From: Craterilacuibacter sp. RT1T
GTDB taxonomy: Bacteria; Pseudomonadota; Gammaproteobacteria; Burkholderiales; Chromobacteriaceae
Direction: 5' to 3'
DNA: 64,000 bases
Assembly (NCBI RefSeq): GCF_023502145.1
Contig: NZ_JAMFLI010000001.1
Location: 434,001-498,000, forward strand
Shown: piece by piece, positions 53,438 through 62,695 of the stretch
Layout of the letters: every line of letters starts with the position of its first letter
How positions within the stretch are numbered: the stretch's first letter is position 1
Notes under the pieces: generated by a model
The model's database searches: none
The model's input: the letters and a program-made list of their open reading frames with translations, nothing else
Told to the model about the DNA's origin: nothing
Made by a program: the position numbers and the translations under genes

Positions 53438-54737
53438 TGCCTTGGGGCAGCTAGACCTCGCCAGCGTGCCGATGGCCAGCGTGACCGGCCGCCTGATCGG
53501 CGTATCTGGCCTGCTGCTGGAGAGCGTGGGCTGCCCGCTGGAAACCGGGCAGCGCTGCCTGATTGAAACGGCACGCGGCGAATGGCTGGACGCGCAGGCG
53601 GTGGGGTTCCGCCGCGAGGTGTCTTATCTGATGCCGTTCAAGAAGCCGGTCGGTTTGATGACCGGCGCACGGGTCAAGCCGGCGCCGGACGCTGGCGGCC
53701 TGATGATAGGGCCGTCCTGGCTTGGGCGCATTGTCAACGGTCTGGGCGAGCCGCTGGACGAGCGGGGAAGGCTGGGGGGCGAGCTGCCATTGGCGGCCCA
53801 CCCGCCGCGCATCAATCCGCTGAAAAAGCGTGCGGTGGATACGCCGCTGGACGTCGGCGTCAGGGCCATCAATGCCATGCTCACGCTGGGGCGCGGCCAG
53901 CGCGTTGGCCTGTTTGCCGGCTCCGGGGTGGGCAAGAGCGTGCTATTGGGCATGATGACGCGCCACACCGAAGCCGAGGTGGTGGTGGTGGGCCTGATCG
54001 GCGAGCGCGGGCGCGAGGTGCGCGAGTTTGTCGAACATGCGCTGGGCGCTGAAGGCTTAGCCAAGGCGGTGCTGGTGGTCGCGCCGGCTGACGAGTCGCC
54101 CTTGATGCGCCTGAAGGCGACCGAGTTGTGCCACACCATTGCGGCCCATTTTCGCGACCAGGGACAGAACGTGCTGCTCTTGGTCGATTCGCTGACCCGC
54201 TATGCCATGGCGCAGCGCGAAGTCGCGCTGGCGCTGGGCGAGCCGCCGGCTACGCGCGGTTATCCGCCGTCGGTGTTCGGCATGTTGCCGGCGCTGGCCG
54301 AAAGTGCCGGCAATGGCGAGGGCGAGCGTGGCAGCATGAGTGCGATCTACACCGTATTGGCCGAGGGCGATGACCAGCAGGACCCGGTGGTCGATACCGC
54401 GCGTGCCATTCTGGATGGCCATATCGTGCTGACGCGCGAGCTGGCCGAGCGCGGCCATTATCCGGCCATCGATATTGCCGCGTCGGTCAGCCGCTGCATG
54501 GGGCAGGTGGTGCCGCGCGAGGTGAAACTGTCGGCACAAGCGCTCAAAGCGATGTGGGCGCGTTATCAGGAAGTCAGGGCGCTGCTGCCGCTGGGGGCTT
54601 ATGTCGCCGGTGCCGACCGCGATACCGACCGTGCGCTAGCCTTGCTGCCGGCGATAGAGGGTTTATTGCGCCAGGATGCTGACACTGGCGCGAAGCTTGC
54701 CGCTAGCTGGCAACAGTTGCAGGAGATTGTCGCATGA
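53427..54737 (+). CDS. fliI: Flagellum-specific ATPase FliI (lateral system)
   Basis: This 436-residue ATPase powers early export. It has the Walker A motif FAGSGVGKSVLLG (about residues 168-180), Walker B VLLLVDSLTRYAMAQREVAL, and the DPVVDTARAILDGHIVLTREL segment of the F1-like family. It overlaps fliH by 11 bases and fliJ by four. Confidence 0.96.
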   Translation: MLRDALGQLDLASVPMASVTGRLIGVSGLLLESVGCPLETGQRCLIETARGEWLDAQAVGFRREVSYLMPFKKPVGLMTGARVKPAPDAGGLMIGPSWLGRIVNGLGEPLDERGRLGGELPLAAHPPRINPLKKRAVDTPLDVGVRAINAMLTLGRGQRVGLFAGSGVGKSVLLGMMTRHTEAEVVVVGLIGERGREVREFVEHALGAEGLAKAVLVVAPADESPLMRLKATELCHTIAAHFRDQGQNVLLLVDSLTRYAMAQREVALALGEPPATRGYPPSVFGMLPALAESAGNGEGERGSMSAIYTVLAEGDDQQDPVVDTARAILDGHIVLTRELAERGHYPAIDIAASVSRCMGQVVPREVKLSAQALKAMWARYQEVRALLPLGAYVAGADRDTDRALALLPAIEGLLRQDADTGAKLAASWQQLQEIVA

Positions 54738-55177
54738 GTAAACCACGCAGTTTGCAGGCCTTGAACGTGATGGTCGGGGTGCGCCAGCGTGAGGTTGAGC
54801 GTGCGGCGGATGAGCTTAAAACCAAGCATGCCTTGCTGCAGCGTTACCGCAACAATATCAGCCTGCTGGAGCAGTTGAGTGCACCGCCATCGACAGGCCA
54901 AACCGTATTCAATAGCTCGCAGGCGATGAATATGTCGGCCTATAAGGGGCAGCTTAGCCAGATCAAGCTCAGCCAGCAGCAGGATCTGGCCTTGTCGGAA
55001 GCCGATGCCGAGCTGAGTCGTCAGAGTCTGCTGGCGGCGCGCTTAAAACGCGAGGCGATGGCGCAGGTTCATGCTGCGGCAGCACGCCATCTGTTGCGCG
55101 AACAAGAGCGACGCGAACAGAAGCACACGGACGAAGCGGCCGGACAGAGCTGGCAGCGCCAAGCACAGCGTTTTTAG
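54734..55177 (+). CDS. fliJ: Flagellar export chaperone FliJ (lateral system)
   Basis: This 147-residue protein is almost wholly coiled coil, rich in Gln, Glu, Arg and Ala, as expected for FliJ, the central stalk of the export ATPase. Identification rests on its position after fliI and on its coiled-coil nature. Confidence 0.85.
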   Translation: MSKPRSLQALNVMVGVRQREVERAADELKTKHALLQRYRNNISLLEQLSAPPSTGQTVFNSSQAMNMSAYKGQLSQIKLSQQQDLALSEADAELSRQSLLAARLKREAMAQVHAAAARHLLREQERREQKHTDEAAGQSWQRQAQRF

Positions 55178-55303
55178 CCGCTAAGCCACTGAATAAACAG
55201 GATGGTTTTATCAAGCGGGCCATTGTTTTGGTAAAAATTCAAGAAAACAGTGTGTTTGGTCGCTAGTCATCACTATGGTGGACTGCCCGAACAGGATATT
55301 GCT

Positions 55304-56650
55304 ATGACCGACTTCAATCCCGCCCAGATGGCCAGCCAGATGGCCTCGATCTATGTGCAAGGCGCACGCCTGCAGCTGGATCAGCAAAATAAGGCCAGCA
55401 AAGGGCGCAGCGATGCCCTCGCCAGCTTGCAAAAATCGCTGCAGGATTTTCGTAATGCGCTGGATGGGCTAAGCAGCAAAAAAAATATGCTGGCGATGAG
55501 CGCAACGGTCTCGCCTGACGGCGCTGCCACGGCTACGGCCACCGGCAAGGCTCAGGGCGGGCGCTATTCGCTGTTTGTCGAGCAAGTAGCCAGTGCGCAC
55601 CAGATCAGCTTTGTACCGCCCAATGGGCTGGCGGTCGCGACCGGTGAAACCCTGACTGTGAATGTGGGGACAAAAAGCTTTTCGATTTCGCTGAAGGATG
55701 CGGATACCGATGGTCAGGCTGGTTTGTCGTCTACCGAGATTGCGCGCGCCATTAACCAGCATAAGGACAATGCCGGCAAGCTCAGTGTCGGTGTGGTGAC
55801 CGGGCAGGATGGCAGCAGCACGCTGGTCTTGTCGGCCGGTCAGACCGGGTCCAGCAATACGATCACGCTCAGTTCAAGCAATACCGCGCTGAGCGGTGCC
55901 GTGACGGCATTCAAGCCGCTGACCGAGGCCAGGGATGCGGTGGTATGGATGGGCGCGAAGGATAGCGGGATCAAGCTGACTCAGGCAAGCAATGCCTTTA
56001 GCGTGGTGGATGGCGTGACCCTGAACTTGAGCAAGGCACAGGGTGCGACTGATGCGCCGCTGGTACTGAATGTTGCGCGCAGCGACACCGATACCGCAGC
56101 CAATGTGCAGGGCTTTGTCGATGGCTATAACGCGCTGCTTAAAAGCATCAATAGCCTGACGGTGGCCGGTAATGCCGAAAAGGGGCAGGCCGCCGGCGCT
56201 TTTGCCTCGGATGCCAGTGTGCGGGCGCTGCGCGAGCGCCTGAATAGCCTGATTCGTCAGGATTTTGGCGGGGTCAAGTTGTCCGATATGGGCATCGCTG
56301 CCACCCGTGACGGCACGCTGACACTGGATAAAAGCAAGTTGGGCAAGCTTTTGGACAGCAAGCCGGATGCGCTGGACAGTTTTTTTAGCGGCACGACCGC
56401 CGCGGGTGGCCTGCTTAAGGCCGGCAGCGGCTATCTGGATACCTGGCTGAGCTCGACCAAGGGGGTACTTAAGCAGCGCAGGGATTCCGAAACCGGCTTC
56501 AAGGCCGATCTGGACAAGCGCCAGGGCCGCATTGATCAGGATTACGACCAGGCTTACCAGCGCTATCTCAAGCAGTACAGCCAGTTGCAGCAGTTGCAGA
56601 CGCAGATGGCGAAAACCATGGAAATGTTGAACAGCAATCTGGGCGTTTGA
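55304..56650 (+). CDS. fliD: Flagellar hook-associated protein 2, filament cap FliD (lateral system)
   Basis: FliD caps the filament and folds flagellin at the tip. The 448-residue protein has an N-terminal FliD domain with YSLFVEQVASAHQISF and a C-terminal coiled coil (LKQRRDSETGFKADLDKRQG, YLKQYSQLQQLQTQM). The ATG at 55304 follows AGGA; an ATG at 55250 in frame is less likely. A 126-base gap separates it from fliJ, so it may have its own promoter. Confidence 0.93.
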   Translation: MTDFNPAQMASQMASIYVQGARLQLDQQNKASKGRSDALASLQKSLQDFRNALDGLSSKKNMLAMSATVSPDGAATATATGKAQGGRYSLFVEQVASAHQISFVPPNGLAVATGETLTVNVGTKSFSISLKDADTDGQAGLSSTEIARAINQHKDNAGKLSVGVVTGQDGSSTLVLSAGQTGSSNTITLSSSNTALSGAVTAFKPLTEARDAVVWMGAKDSGIKLTQASNAFSVVDGVTLNLSKAQGATDAPLVLNVARSDTDTAANVQGFVDGYNALLKSINSLTVAGNAEKGQAAGAFASDASVRALRERLNSLIRQDFGGVKLSDMGIAATRDGTLTLDKSKLGKLLDSKPDALDSFFSGTTAAGGLLKAGSGYLDTWLSSTKGVLKQRRDSETGFKADLDKRQGRIDQDYDQAYQRYLKQYSQLQQLQTQMAKTMEMLNSNLGV

Positions 56651-56675
56651 TGCGCCAGGGGCAAGGGGCGGGAAA

Positions 56676-57074
56676 ATGGATTACGAAGCGTATCGCAATT
56701 ATCACGCAGTGAATCTGGAGTCGCAGACCAGTCAGGCATCTCCGGTGGAGTTGGTACTGGTGTTGTTTGACGGCCTGATGGAAGAGCTGGCGCGGGCGCG
56801 GGCCCACATCGAACACGGCCGCTACGAGGAAAAAGGCGACAGCATCACCAAGTGCATCAATATCCTGAATGGCCTGTCCGGTGCGCTGGATTTTGATAGC
56901 GGTGGCGAGGTGGTGACCAATCTGGCCCGCCTTTATGACTACTGCGCCTACCGCTTGTATGACGCTAGCGTCAAGCTGGAAGTGGGTTCGATTGATGAGG
57001 TTTTGGCTTTGCTGGCCCAGCTTAAGGGCGGCTGGATCGGCGTCAGGGATCAGCATGAAGCCACCCATCCCTGA
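56676..57074 (+). CDS. fliS: Flagellin chaperone FliS (lateral system)
   Basis: This 132-residue helical chaperone binds flagellin before export. It begins MDYEAYRNYHAVNLESQTSQASPVELVLVLFDGLM-type sequence, the usual FliS start, and has the ILNGLSGALDF motif. It overlaps the next gene by 20 bases. Confidence 0.93.
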   Translation: MDYEAYRNYHAVNLESQTSQASPVELVLVLFDGLMEELARARAHIEHGRYEEKGDSITKCINILNGLSGALDFDSGGEVVTNLARLYDYCAYRLYDASVKLEVGSIDEVLALLAQLKGGWIGVRDQHEATHP

Positions 57075-57336
57075 CCCGCGCGCCCTGATCCATGCGGCCG
57101 AAGCGTGCGACTGGGCGCGGCTGGCGCAGCTGGACTTGCAGCTGCAGCATTATCTTGTGCAACCCAATGTCACACACGAGCGTGCCTTATTGCTGGCTTT
57201 GCGCGAGGCATATGGCGAAGCCGTCGCCATTTGCAGTGCCCATCGCGCACAGTTGGCGCGGGAAATGGCATTGCTGGCCTCGGCGCGCGAGGGACAGCAG
57301 GCGTATGCACTTTTCAGTGAGCCGGAGCTTTTATGA
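57055..57336 (+). CDS. FliT-like flagellar chaperone (lateral system)
   Basis: This 93-residue helical protein begins MKPPIPDPRALIHAAEACDWARLAQLDLQLQHYL. Its position between fliS and fliK and its small alpha-helical, DW-containing sequence suggest a FliT/LafD-type export chaperone for FliD. The start inside fliS is preferred over the upstream 56935 ATG, which reads antisense-like sequence of fliS in another frame. Confidence 0.7.
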   Translation: MKPPIPDPRALIHAAEACDWARLAQLDLQLQHYLVQPNVTHERALLLALREAYGEAVAICSAHRAQLAREMALLASAREGQQAYALFSEPELL

Positions 57337-58439
57337 TTTCGCCAGCCTTGCCTGTCGTGCCCTCGCGTACCGAAACCGCACCCGCTACACCGCCTGTTGC
57401 GGCGGGTGACGCCGCGAGTCCGGATGATTTGCTCTTTTCCAGTTTGTTAGCCCATTTGCCGCAGGAAGAGCAGGTCCCGGGCGAAGAGGCCGAGCGTCAG
57501 CCGGAGTCTCCCCTGCCTGATACGGCTGCCGCTGTGATCGCACCGACGCCTGCTTTGCCCGTCATGAGCATGCTGGCGGCCGCTATGATGCCCGCCAAGG
57601 ATGCGCAGGTAGAGCTAGGCGTATTGCCGGTAGATCAGGGTAGTGACGGTATCGCTGTCGAGAGCCGGCATGCGCTTGTGCACGTCGTGCTCCCTATGCG
57701 TGCCGGTGAGGCGGTGCTGGCCGCGGCCGTATTGCCCAGCCTGCCGGTAGTTGATTTGGCTTCCCCTCTATTGCGTCAGGCGGGCGTGCCTGCTCAGCTG
57801 CCAGCAAGGCCGGAGAGTATGCCGGCACGGGGGGCGGATACGTCAGCGGTACTGTCTGGCGAAGTTGCGGCCCGCTTTTCGCCTGCCTCGCCGCTGGCGC
57901 AGGCCGATGGCGAGACTGGCCGCTTGGCTATCGCCAGTGATGCCGGGATGGGCGTCCCCTGGCCGGCGGGCACCAAGGCTGGCGCGGCACCGTTGCCGGA
58001 GTGGGCGCCCCTGACGCTGGATGCGGGCAAGAGCGCCAGCTGGGGCGAATCGTTGCGTAGTGCATTGGGCGAGCGGCTGCAGCTTCAAAGCGCACACGGC
58101 ATGGATAAGGCGCTGATCCGGCTGGATCCGCCAAGGCTGGGTGCGCTGGAAATCAGCATACGGCATGAAGGAGGCGGACTGTCGGTACAGTTGACGGCTT
58201 CCAACCCCGATGTGGTGCGGCAGTTGCAGGCCATAGGCGAGGGCTTGCGTCAGGATCTGGCGCAGCGCCAGTTCTCCCAAGTCAGCGTTGATGTGCGTGA
58301 AGGTCAGGCCGGTGCAGGTCAGGGCCAGGGACGACAAGGTGGCCAGCAGCACAGCGGGCAGGCGCCAGGCAAGGCGCTGGCCGAGGCAGATATCCCCGGT
58401 GAGGTGTTCGAGCTGGGGCAGGGTTTTAGCAGGGTCTGA
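57333..58439 (+). CDS. fliK: Flagellar hook-length control protein FliK (lateral system)
   Basis: FliK measures the hook and triggers the FlhB switch. The 368-residue protein has a proline/alanine-rich, poorly conserved first 225 residues and a C-terminal domain (about 245-330) with LIRLDPPRLGALEISIRHEGGGLSVQL, the classic FliK motif. It overlaps the FliT-like gene by four bases. Confidence 0.9.
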   Translation: MISPALPVVPSRTETAPATPPVAAGDAASPDDLLFSSLLAHLPQEEQVPGEEAERQPESPLPDTAAAVIAPTPALPVMSMLAAAMMPAKDAQVELGVLPVDQGSDGIAVESRHALVHVVLPMRAGEAVLAAAVLPSLPVVDLASPLLRQAGVPAQLPARPESMPARGADTSAVLSGEVAARFSPASPLAQADGETGRLAIASDAGMGVPWPAGTKAGAAPLPEWAPLTLDAGKSASWGESLRSALGERLQLQSAHGMDKALIRLDPPRLGALEISIRHEGGGLSVQLTASNPDVVRQLQAIGEGLRQDLAQRQFSQVSVDVREGQAGAGQGQGRQGGQQHSGQAPGKALAEADIPGEVFELGQGFSRV

Positions 58440-58447
58440 GGTTTTTC

Positions 58448-58897
58448 ATGAATAAATCAGTAGTAATCGGCGTAGTGGCCGCGCTGGTCGCGGTGCTATC
58501 AGGTGGTGGCGGCATGTATTTCTGGATGAGCCAGTCTGCGCATGCCAAAGCGGCGGAGCCGGTCGCGGCCCCCGTGGTCAAGGATGGCCGTTTTGTCAGT
58601 CTGGACAAGGTTATCGTCATGCTCAAGGGGCACGAAGGGGCTAGCCAGCAGTTTATGGCGATAGATCTGGTGTTTCGCACCTCGGACAAGCAGGAAGCCG
58701 AAGTCAAGGCGCAATTGCCGTTTTTCCGCAGTATTGCCGTGCGCTCCCTGTCGCAGTTGGGCGCTGCACAAGCCAGCTCCATGAGTGTCGACGCATTCCA
58801 GCAGCGCTTGGCGCAGGCATATAAGGCGACGTTTGCCGGCGAGGGGCGAGCGATGCCGTTCTCCGAAGTCATGGTTGCCAAGCTGATTATCGAGTAG
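58448..58897 (+). CDS. fliL: Flagellar basal-body-associated protein FliL (lateral system)
   Basis: This 149-residue protein has one N-terminal membrane helix (VVIGVVAALVAVLSGGGGMYFWM) and a periplasmic domain that supports the stators. It lies eight bases after fliK and before the sigma28 gene, the usual lateral order. Confidence 0.9.
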   Translation: MNKSVVIGVVAALVAVLSGGGGMYFWMSQSAHAKAAEPVAAPVVKDGRFVSLDKVIVMLKGHEGASQQFMAIDLVFRTSDKQEAEVKAQLPFFRSIAVRSLSQLGAAQASSMSVDAFQQRLAQAYKATFAGEGRAMPFSEVMVAKLIIE

Positions 58898-58902
58898 CGC
58901 GC

Positions 58903-59586
58903 ATGTACGCCGACTACGCCGATACGGCCTTGCAGGATGAAGCCAGCCAGCTGGATGCCTATCTGCCGCTGGTCAAACGCATCGTGCGCCAGCTGTCTTC
59001 GCAGTGCGCTGCCGTAATCGAGCGCGAGGATATGGAGCAGATAGGGCTGATGGCCTTATTGGAGTCGCTGCGGCGTTATGGCGTGCCGGATGAGCGCTTT
59101 GCCGGCTTTGCCATTTTACGTGTGCGCGGCGCGATCCTGGACGAGTTGCGCCGTCTGGATTGGCGGCCGCGTGCGGTGCGTCAGGATGCGCACCGGGTGC
59201 GCGATGGTTTGCGCGAACTGACGCGCAAGCTTGGGCACGAGCCTGGCGAAGCCGAGGCTTGCGCCTTGCTGGGCCTGAGTGCGCAGGCCTATGGGAGTGC
59301 CATGCAGGCCGAGAGCGCCGAGGCCATGGCCAGCCTGGACGAACTTTTGGCGGCTGGGCATGAGCCGGGGGGGATGTCGCGTCCGGATGAGGCCTTGCTG
59401 GACCGTTTAAGCCTGGCGCAAGCCTTGCGTTTGCTGGATGAGCGCGAGCAGCGCGTGATCCAGCTGTATTACGAATTCGACCTGAGCCTCAAGGAGATCG
59501 CGCTGGTGCTCGATCTGACCGAGGCACGTGTATGCCAGATCAACAAGGCCGCGCTGAAAAAAATGAAAATGCGGCTTGCCGCCTGA
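58903..59586 (+). CDS. fliA: Flagellar sigma factor FliA (sigma28, LafS type)
   Basis: This 227-residue sigma factor directs late flagellar genes. Region 2 contains YLPLVKRIVRQLSSQ and EDMEQIGLMALLESLRRYG; region 3 contains VRDGLRELTRKLGHEP; region 4 ends EIALVLDLTEARVCQINKAAL with the HTH. Its inhibitor FlgM is encoded at 62426, which makes this a self-contained lateral regulation circuit. Confidence 0.95.
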   Translation: MYADYADTALQDEASQLDAYLPLVKRIVRQLSSQCAAVIEREDMEQIGLMALLESLRRYGVPDERFAGFAILRVRGAILDELRRLDWRPRAVRQDAHRVRDGLRELTRKLGHEPGEAEACALLGLSAQAYGSAMQAESAEAMASLDELLAAGHEPGGMSRPDEALLDRLSLAQALRLLDEREQRVIQLYYEFDLSLKEIALVLDLTEARVCQINKAALKKMKMRLAA

Positions 59587-59603
59587 CCCCCTGAAAGTAA
59601 AAC

Positions 59604-60470
59604 ATGCAGCAACTACTCGGTATTTTCATCGTCCTCGCCTGCGTATTCGGCGGCTTTATGATCCATGGCGGCTCTTTGGCGGTGTTGTGGCAGCCGATCG
59701 AGTTGCTGATTATTTGCGGTGCAGCTTTGGGAGCCATCGTGCTGGGCAATCCTGGTCATGTGCTTAAGGAGATGGTCGGCCAGCTCAAGCGTGTCATCCT
59801 GCACAAAAAGCAGGGTGCCGAATTTCAGCGCCAGCTGTTGCTCTTGATGTATGAGCTCTTGATTACCGCCAGCCAGGGCCTGAAGGCGCTGGACGAGCAT
59901 GTGGAAAATCCGGCGCAAAGCCCGCTGTTTACCCGCTATCCGCTGGTGCTGGACGAGCCGAAATTGATGGCTTTTATCGTTGATAACTTCCGCCTGATGG
60001 CCATGGGCAAGATCAATGCCCACGAGCTTGAAGGCGTGCTGGATCACGAAATCGAATCCATCGAGGAGGAGCTGGAGCAGCCGTCCAAATCGTTGCACAA
60101 AATTTCCGAAGGCATGCCAGGCTTCGGCATTCTGGCCGCGGTGCTGGGTATCGTGATGGCGATGAATAGCGTGGGTGCCGGGGCGACGGCTGGCGATATC
60201 GCCGCCAAGGTTGGCGCGGCGATGGTGGGAACTTTTATCGGTATTTTCTTCTGTTACGGCGTGCTGGATCCGCTGTGCAATATGATGCACCAGCAGGTGA
60301 AGGAAGAAATGTCCAATTTCGAATCAGTCAAAGTGGTGCTGGTCACCCATGTGGCGGGCAAACCACCGCTTTTGGCTATCGACGCCGGTCGTCGTCTGGT
60401 GCAGCTCAATACCAAGCCCAGCTTCTCGCAACTGGAGTTGTGGATTAATGCGCTCGAAGGCGTGAGCTAA
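59604..60470 (+). CDS. motA: Flagellar stator protein MotA (lateral system, LafT type)
   Basis: MotA forms the proton channel and pushes the rotor. The 288-residue protein has four membrane helices and a cytoplasmic loop with conserved charged residues. It includes the motif PGFGILAAVLGIVMAMNSVGAG in the third helix region and ISEGMP before it. Confidence 0.95.
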   Translation: MQQLLGIFIVLACVFGGFMIHGGSLAVLWQPIELLIICGAALGAIVLGNPGHVLKEMVGQLKRVILHKKQGAEFQRQLLLLMYELLITASQGLKALDEHVENPAQSPLFTRYPLVLDEPKLMAFIVDNFRLMAMGKINAHELEGVLDHEIESIEEELEQPSKSLHKISEGMPGFGILAAVLGIVMAMNSVGAGATAGDIAAKVGAAMVGTFIGIFFCYGVLDPLCNMMHQQVKEEMSNFESVKVVLVTHVAGKPPLLAIDAGRRLVQLNTKPSFSQLELWINALEGVS

Positions 60471-60479
60471 GGAGCGGCG

Positions 60480-61460
60480 ATGGCCAGAAAAGACGTGCAC
60501 CACGAAAGCACCATTATCAAGAAGGTCTCCAAGCGCGGTGGCGACGCCGGTCATGGCGGGGCATGGAAGGTGGCTTTTGCCGATTTCGTACTGGCCTTGA
60601 TGTGTCTGTTTATGGTGTTGTGGGTGCTGGCGGCGCGTGACCAGGAAAACCTGGAAAAGGTTTTGAATGCAGGCGGCGCGACCATGACGGCGGAAGGAGG
60701 CTCGGTGCGGCTGGATCACACGGGCAGTCCCAAAGGCAGTCTGATTCCGCGTGATCCGATTCCCGGTCAGCCGCAAAGCGACAGTCGTGCCCAGACCCAG
60801 GTCAAGAGCAGCAGCCAGCCTTCGGCACTGAATGATTCTGCGGGTGCGCGCCAGCGCGTCGACTCCGAGCAGGCGATGCAGAAACTGGCACGCATGATGA
60901 CGACGCTTTCGATCGAAGCCGGATTAGCCGGCAATATGCAGGCGGTCGTTACGCCTTATGGCTTGCGCATCTTACTGCATGACACCGATGAGCAGGGCAT
61001 GTTTGAGCGCAGCAGCTCCGCGATCAATGAGCGTTTTCGCCTGTTGCTGGTCAGGATGGGGACGATGTTTCGTGGCATCGAAAACCAGTTGCTGATTGTC
61101 GGGCATACCGATTCGCTGCAGTTTCGTAATCAGAGTCATGCCGCTTTTTCCAACTGGAGTTTGTCCAGCAATCGGGCGATGACCGCCCGTGCCCATTTGT
61201 TGGATGGCGGTATGCCTCAAGACAGCATCTTGCAGGTGGTCGGTATGGCGGATAGGGCGCCGCTGGACCGTGCCAACCCGGCGGCGGTAGCCAACCGGCG
61301 CATCGAGATGCTGGTGCTGACCACCGAGCAGGCACACCAGGTGTCTTCCATGTTCGGCATGCCCGGCCGGACTGAAGCGTTAATGCCGGGTGTGAACTCG
61401 GCGCGGCCGGATGTGGCGCCGGCCACCGTGCTGCAAGAGCGCTTGGTCAAGGTGCAATAA
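60480..61460 (+). CDS. motB: Flagellar stator protein MotB (lateral system, LafU type)
   Basis: MotB anchors the stator to peptidoglycan. The 326-residue protein has one membrane helix with the proton-accepting Asp (WKVAFADFVLALMCLFMVLWVLAA) and a C-terminal OmpA-like domain (IVGHTDSLQFRN, NRAMTARAHLLDGGM, NRRIEMLVLT). It closes the plus-strand operon after motA. Confidence 0.95.
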   Translation: MARKDVHHESTIIKKVSKRGGDAGHGGAWKVAFADFVLALMCLFMVLWVLAARDQENLEKVLNAGGATMTAEGGSVRLDHTGSPKGSLIPRDPIPGQPQSDSRAQTQVKSSSQPSALNDSAGARQRVDSEQAMQKLARMMTTLSIEAGLAGNMQAVVTPYGLRILLHDTDEQGMFERSSSAINERFRLLLVRMGTMFRGIENQLLIVGHTDSLQFRNQSHAAFSNWSLSSNRAMTARAHLLDGGMPQDSILQVVGMADRAPLDRANPAAVANRRIEMLVLTTEQAHQVSSMFGMPGRTEALMPGVNSARPDVAPATVLQERLVKVQ

Positions 61461-61673
61461 TGTCAGGCTAAGGGTGTTGTTGCGGTGCAATAAAAAATAG
61501 CAGTTTTAAGCGTTTTGTTACACACATGTCATCCCATGCGGTATTATCGCGCATTGGTTATCAATACTCATTGTTATTGAACAATGTTAGTGAAAAGCCG
61601 CTTGATTACTGCCAGATTTATTAATAGTGTCTGCTGCTGTATTCGGGTGTTAGGCAAGTGTGAAGCAGAGATC

Positions 61674-62363
61674 GTGACCCAATATAATGACAATATCCGG
61701 CAACAAGTCGCGCAATGCGATTTTTTTGCCGAGCTGGACGAAGATGCACAGGCGCGCTTAATGGAGCTGGGGGTGCCGTTACGCTTGCGTAAGGGGGAGA
61801 CCCTATTCCGTGAAGGCGATGTGCTGGATGCTATCTATGTGCAACTGTCCGGCCGCATTCAATGCTGTGCCGAAGATGGGAGTGGCAAGCGCTTTGTTTT
61901 TCTGTTTAGTAAGCCTGGCGATGTATTAGGGGAAGTGTCCTACCTGGATGGTGGTGGTAGCGCATGGGGATGCTGTGCCGACGAAGAGTGCGAATTGCTG
62001 AGATTTCGTCGTCAGGACTTAATGGTAGTGTTCGACGATAAGGACGGTCTGCCTTGTGCCGTCAGCCGGCAGCAGATTCTTTTGCGTCTGGCCGGCATGG
62101 TGCGAACCATGTCGCTGGTGGCCCGCAATCTGGCCTTGCTCGATGTCTACGGCCGTATCCGTATCCTGTTCGGCGAGGTGATGGTCGAAACGGATGGCGT
62201 CTTGCAGCTGGAAAAAGCCTTTACCCAACAGGAAATTGCCGAACGCATCGGTTCCTCGCGCGAGATGGTGGCGCGCATCCTTAAAGAGCTGGTATACGGG
62301 CATTACATCCGTCTGGATAACCGCCGCATCACCTTGCTTAAACCTTTGCCGGAACAGTTTTAA
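61674..62363 (+). CDS. Crp/Fnr-family transcriptional regulator
   Basis: This protein of about 229 residues has a cyclic-nucleotide-binding-like fold (about 15-125) and a C-terminal helix-turn-helix (FTQQEIAERIGSSREMVARIL). The recognition helix keeps the Crp pattern SRExVxRIL, predicting GTGA-type half-sites. The cassette LGEVSYLDGGGSAWGC lacks the Arg that Crp uses to bind cAMP. It has no Fnr-type iron-sulfur cysteine cluster. The GTG at 61674 is preferred; the frame is open to 61584. Confidence 0.85.
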   Translation: MTQYNDNIRQQVAQCDFFAELDEDAQARLMELGVPLRLRKGETLFREGDVLDAIYVQLSGRIQCCAEDGSGKRFVFLFSKPGDVLGEVSYLDGGGSAWGCCADEECELLRFRRQDLMVVFDDKDGLPCAVSRQQILLRLAGMVRTMSLVARNLALLDVYGRIRILFGEVMVETDGVLQLEKAFTQQEIAERIGSSREMVARILKELVYGHYIRLDNRRITLLKPLPEQF

Positions 62364-62387
62364 GTTTTTACCGGTTGCTGCCGCCTT
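62360..62387 (+). promoter_or_regulatory. Candidate sigma28 promoter of flgM
   Basis: TTAAGTTT (62360-62367, seven of eight matches to the -35 element), 12 bases, GCCGCCTT (62380-62387, four matches). It lies 38 bases before the flgM ATG and overlaps the stop codon of the Crp-family gene. Confidence 0.3.
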
Positions 62388-62425
62388 ATCTAGAGTAACG
62401 GGTTCAAGGATAAACGAGGCAAGAG

Positions 62426-62695
62426 ATGCGTATCACACCACAAAGAACAGAACTGCGCGAATTGCCTGCCGGCAAGCGTACCGGTGCGCCCGCTTCTCCT
62501 TCGCCTGCCGAGGTGAAGCAAGCCAGTGCGGAGTCTGCGCATATCGCGCCTGCGATGAATGCGCTTTCTGCCATGGCAGAAGTAGACATGGACAAGGTCA
62601 GTGCGATTCGTCAGGCGCTCGCGCGCGGTGAAATCGGTTTTGATGCGGATAAGCTGGCCGGGCTGATCGCCCGCTACCATGGCAATCAGGGATGA
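62426..62695 (+). CDS. flgM: Anti-sigma28 factor FlgM (lateral system)
   Basis: This 89-residue protein binds and inhibits sigma28 until it is exported through the finished hook. The C-terminal part VDMDKVSAIRQALARGEIGFDADKLAGLI is the FlgM signature. It overlaps flgN by four bases. Confidence 0.93.
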   Translation: MRITPQRTELRELPAGKRTGAPASPSPAEVKQASAESAHIAPAMNALSAMAEVDMDKVSAIRQALARGEIGFDADKLAGLIARYHGNQG

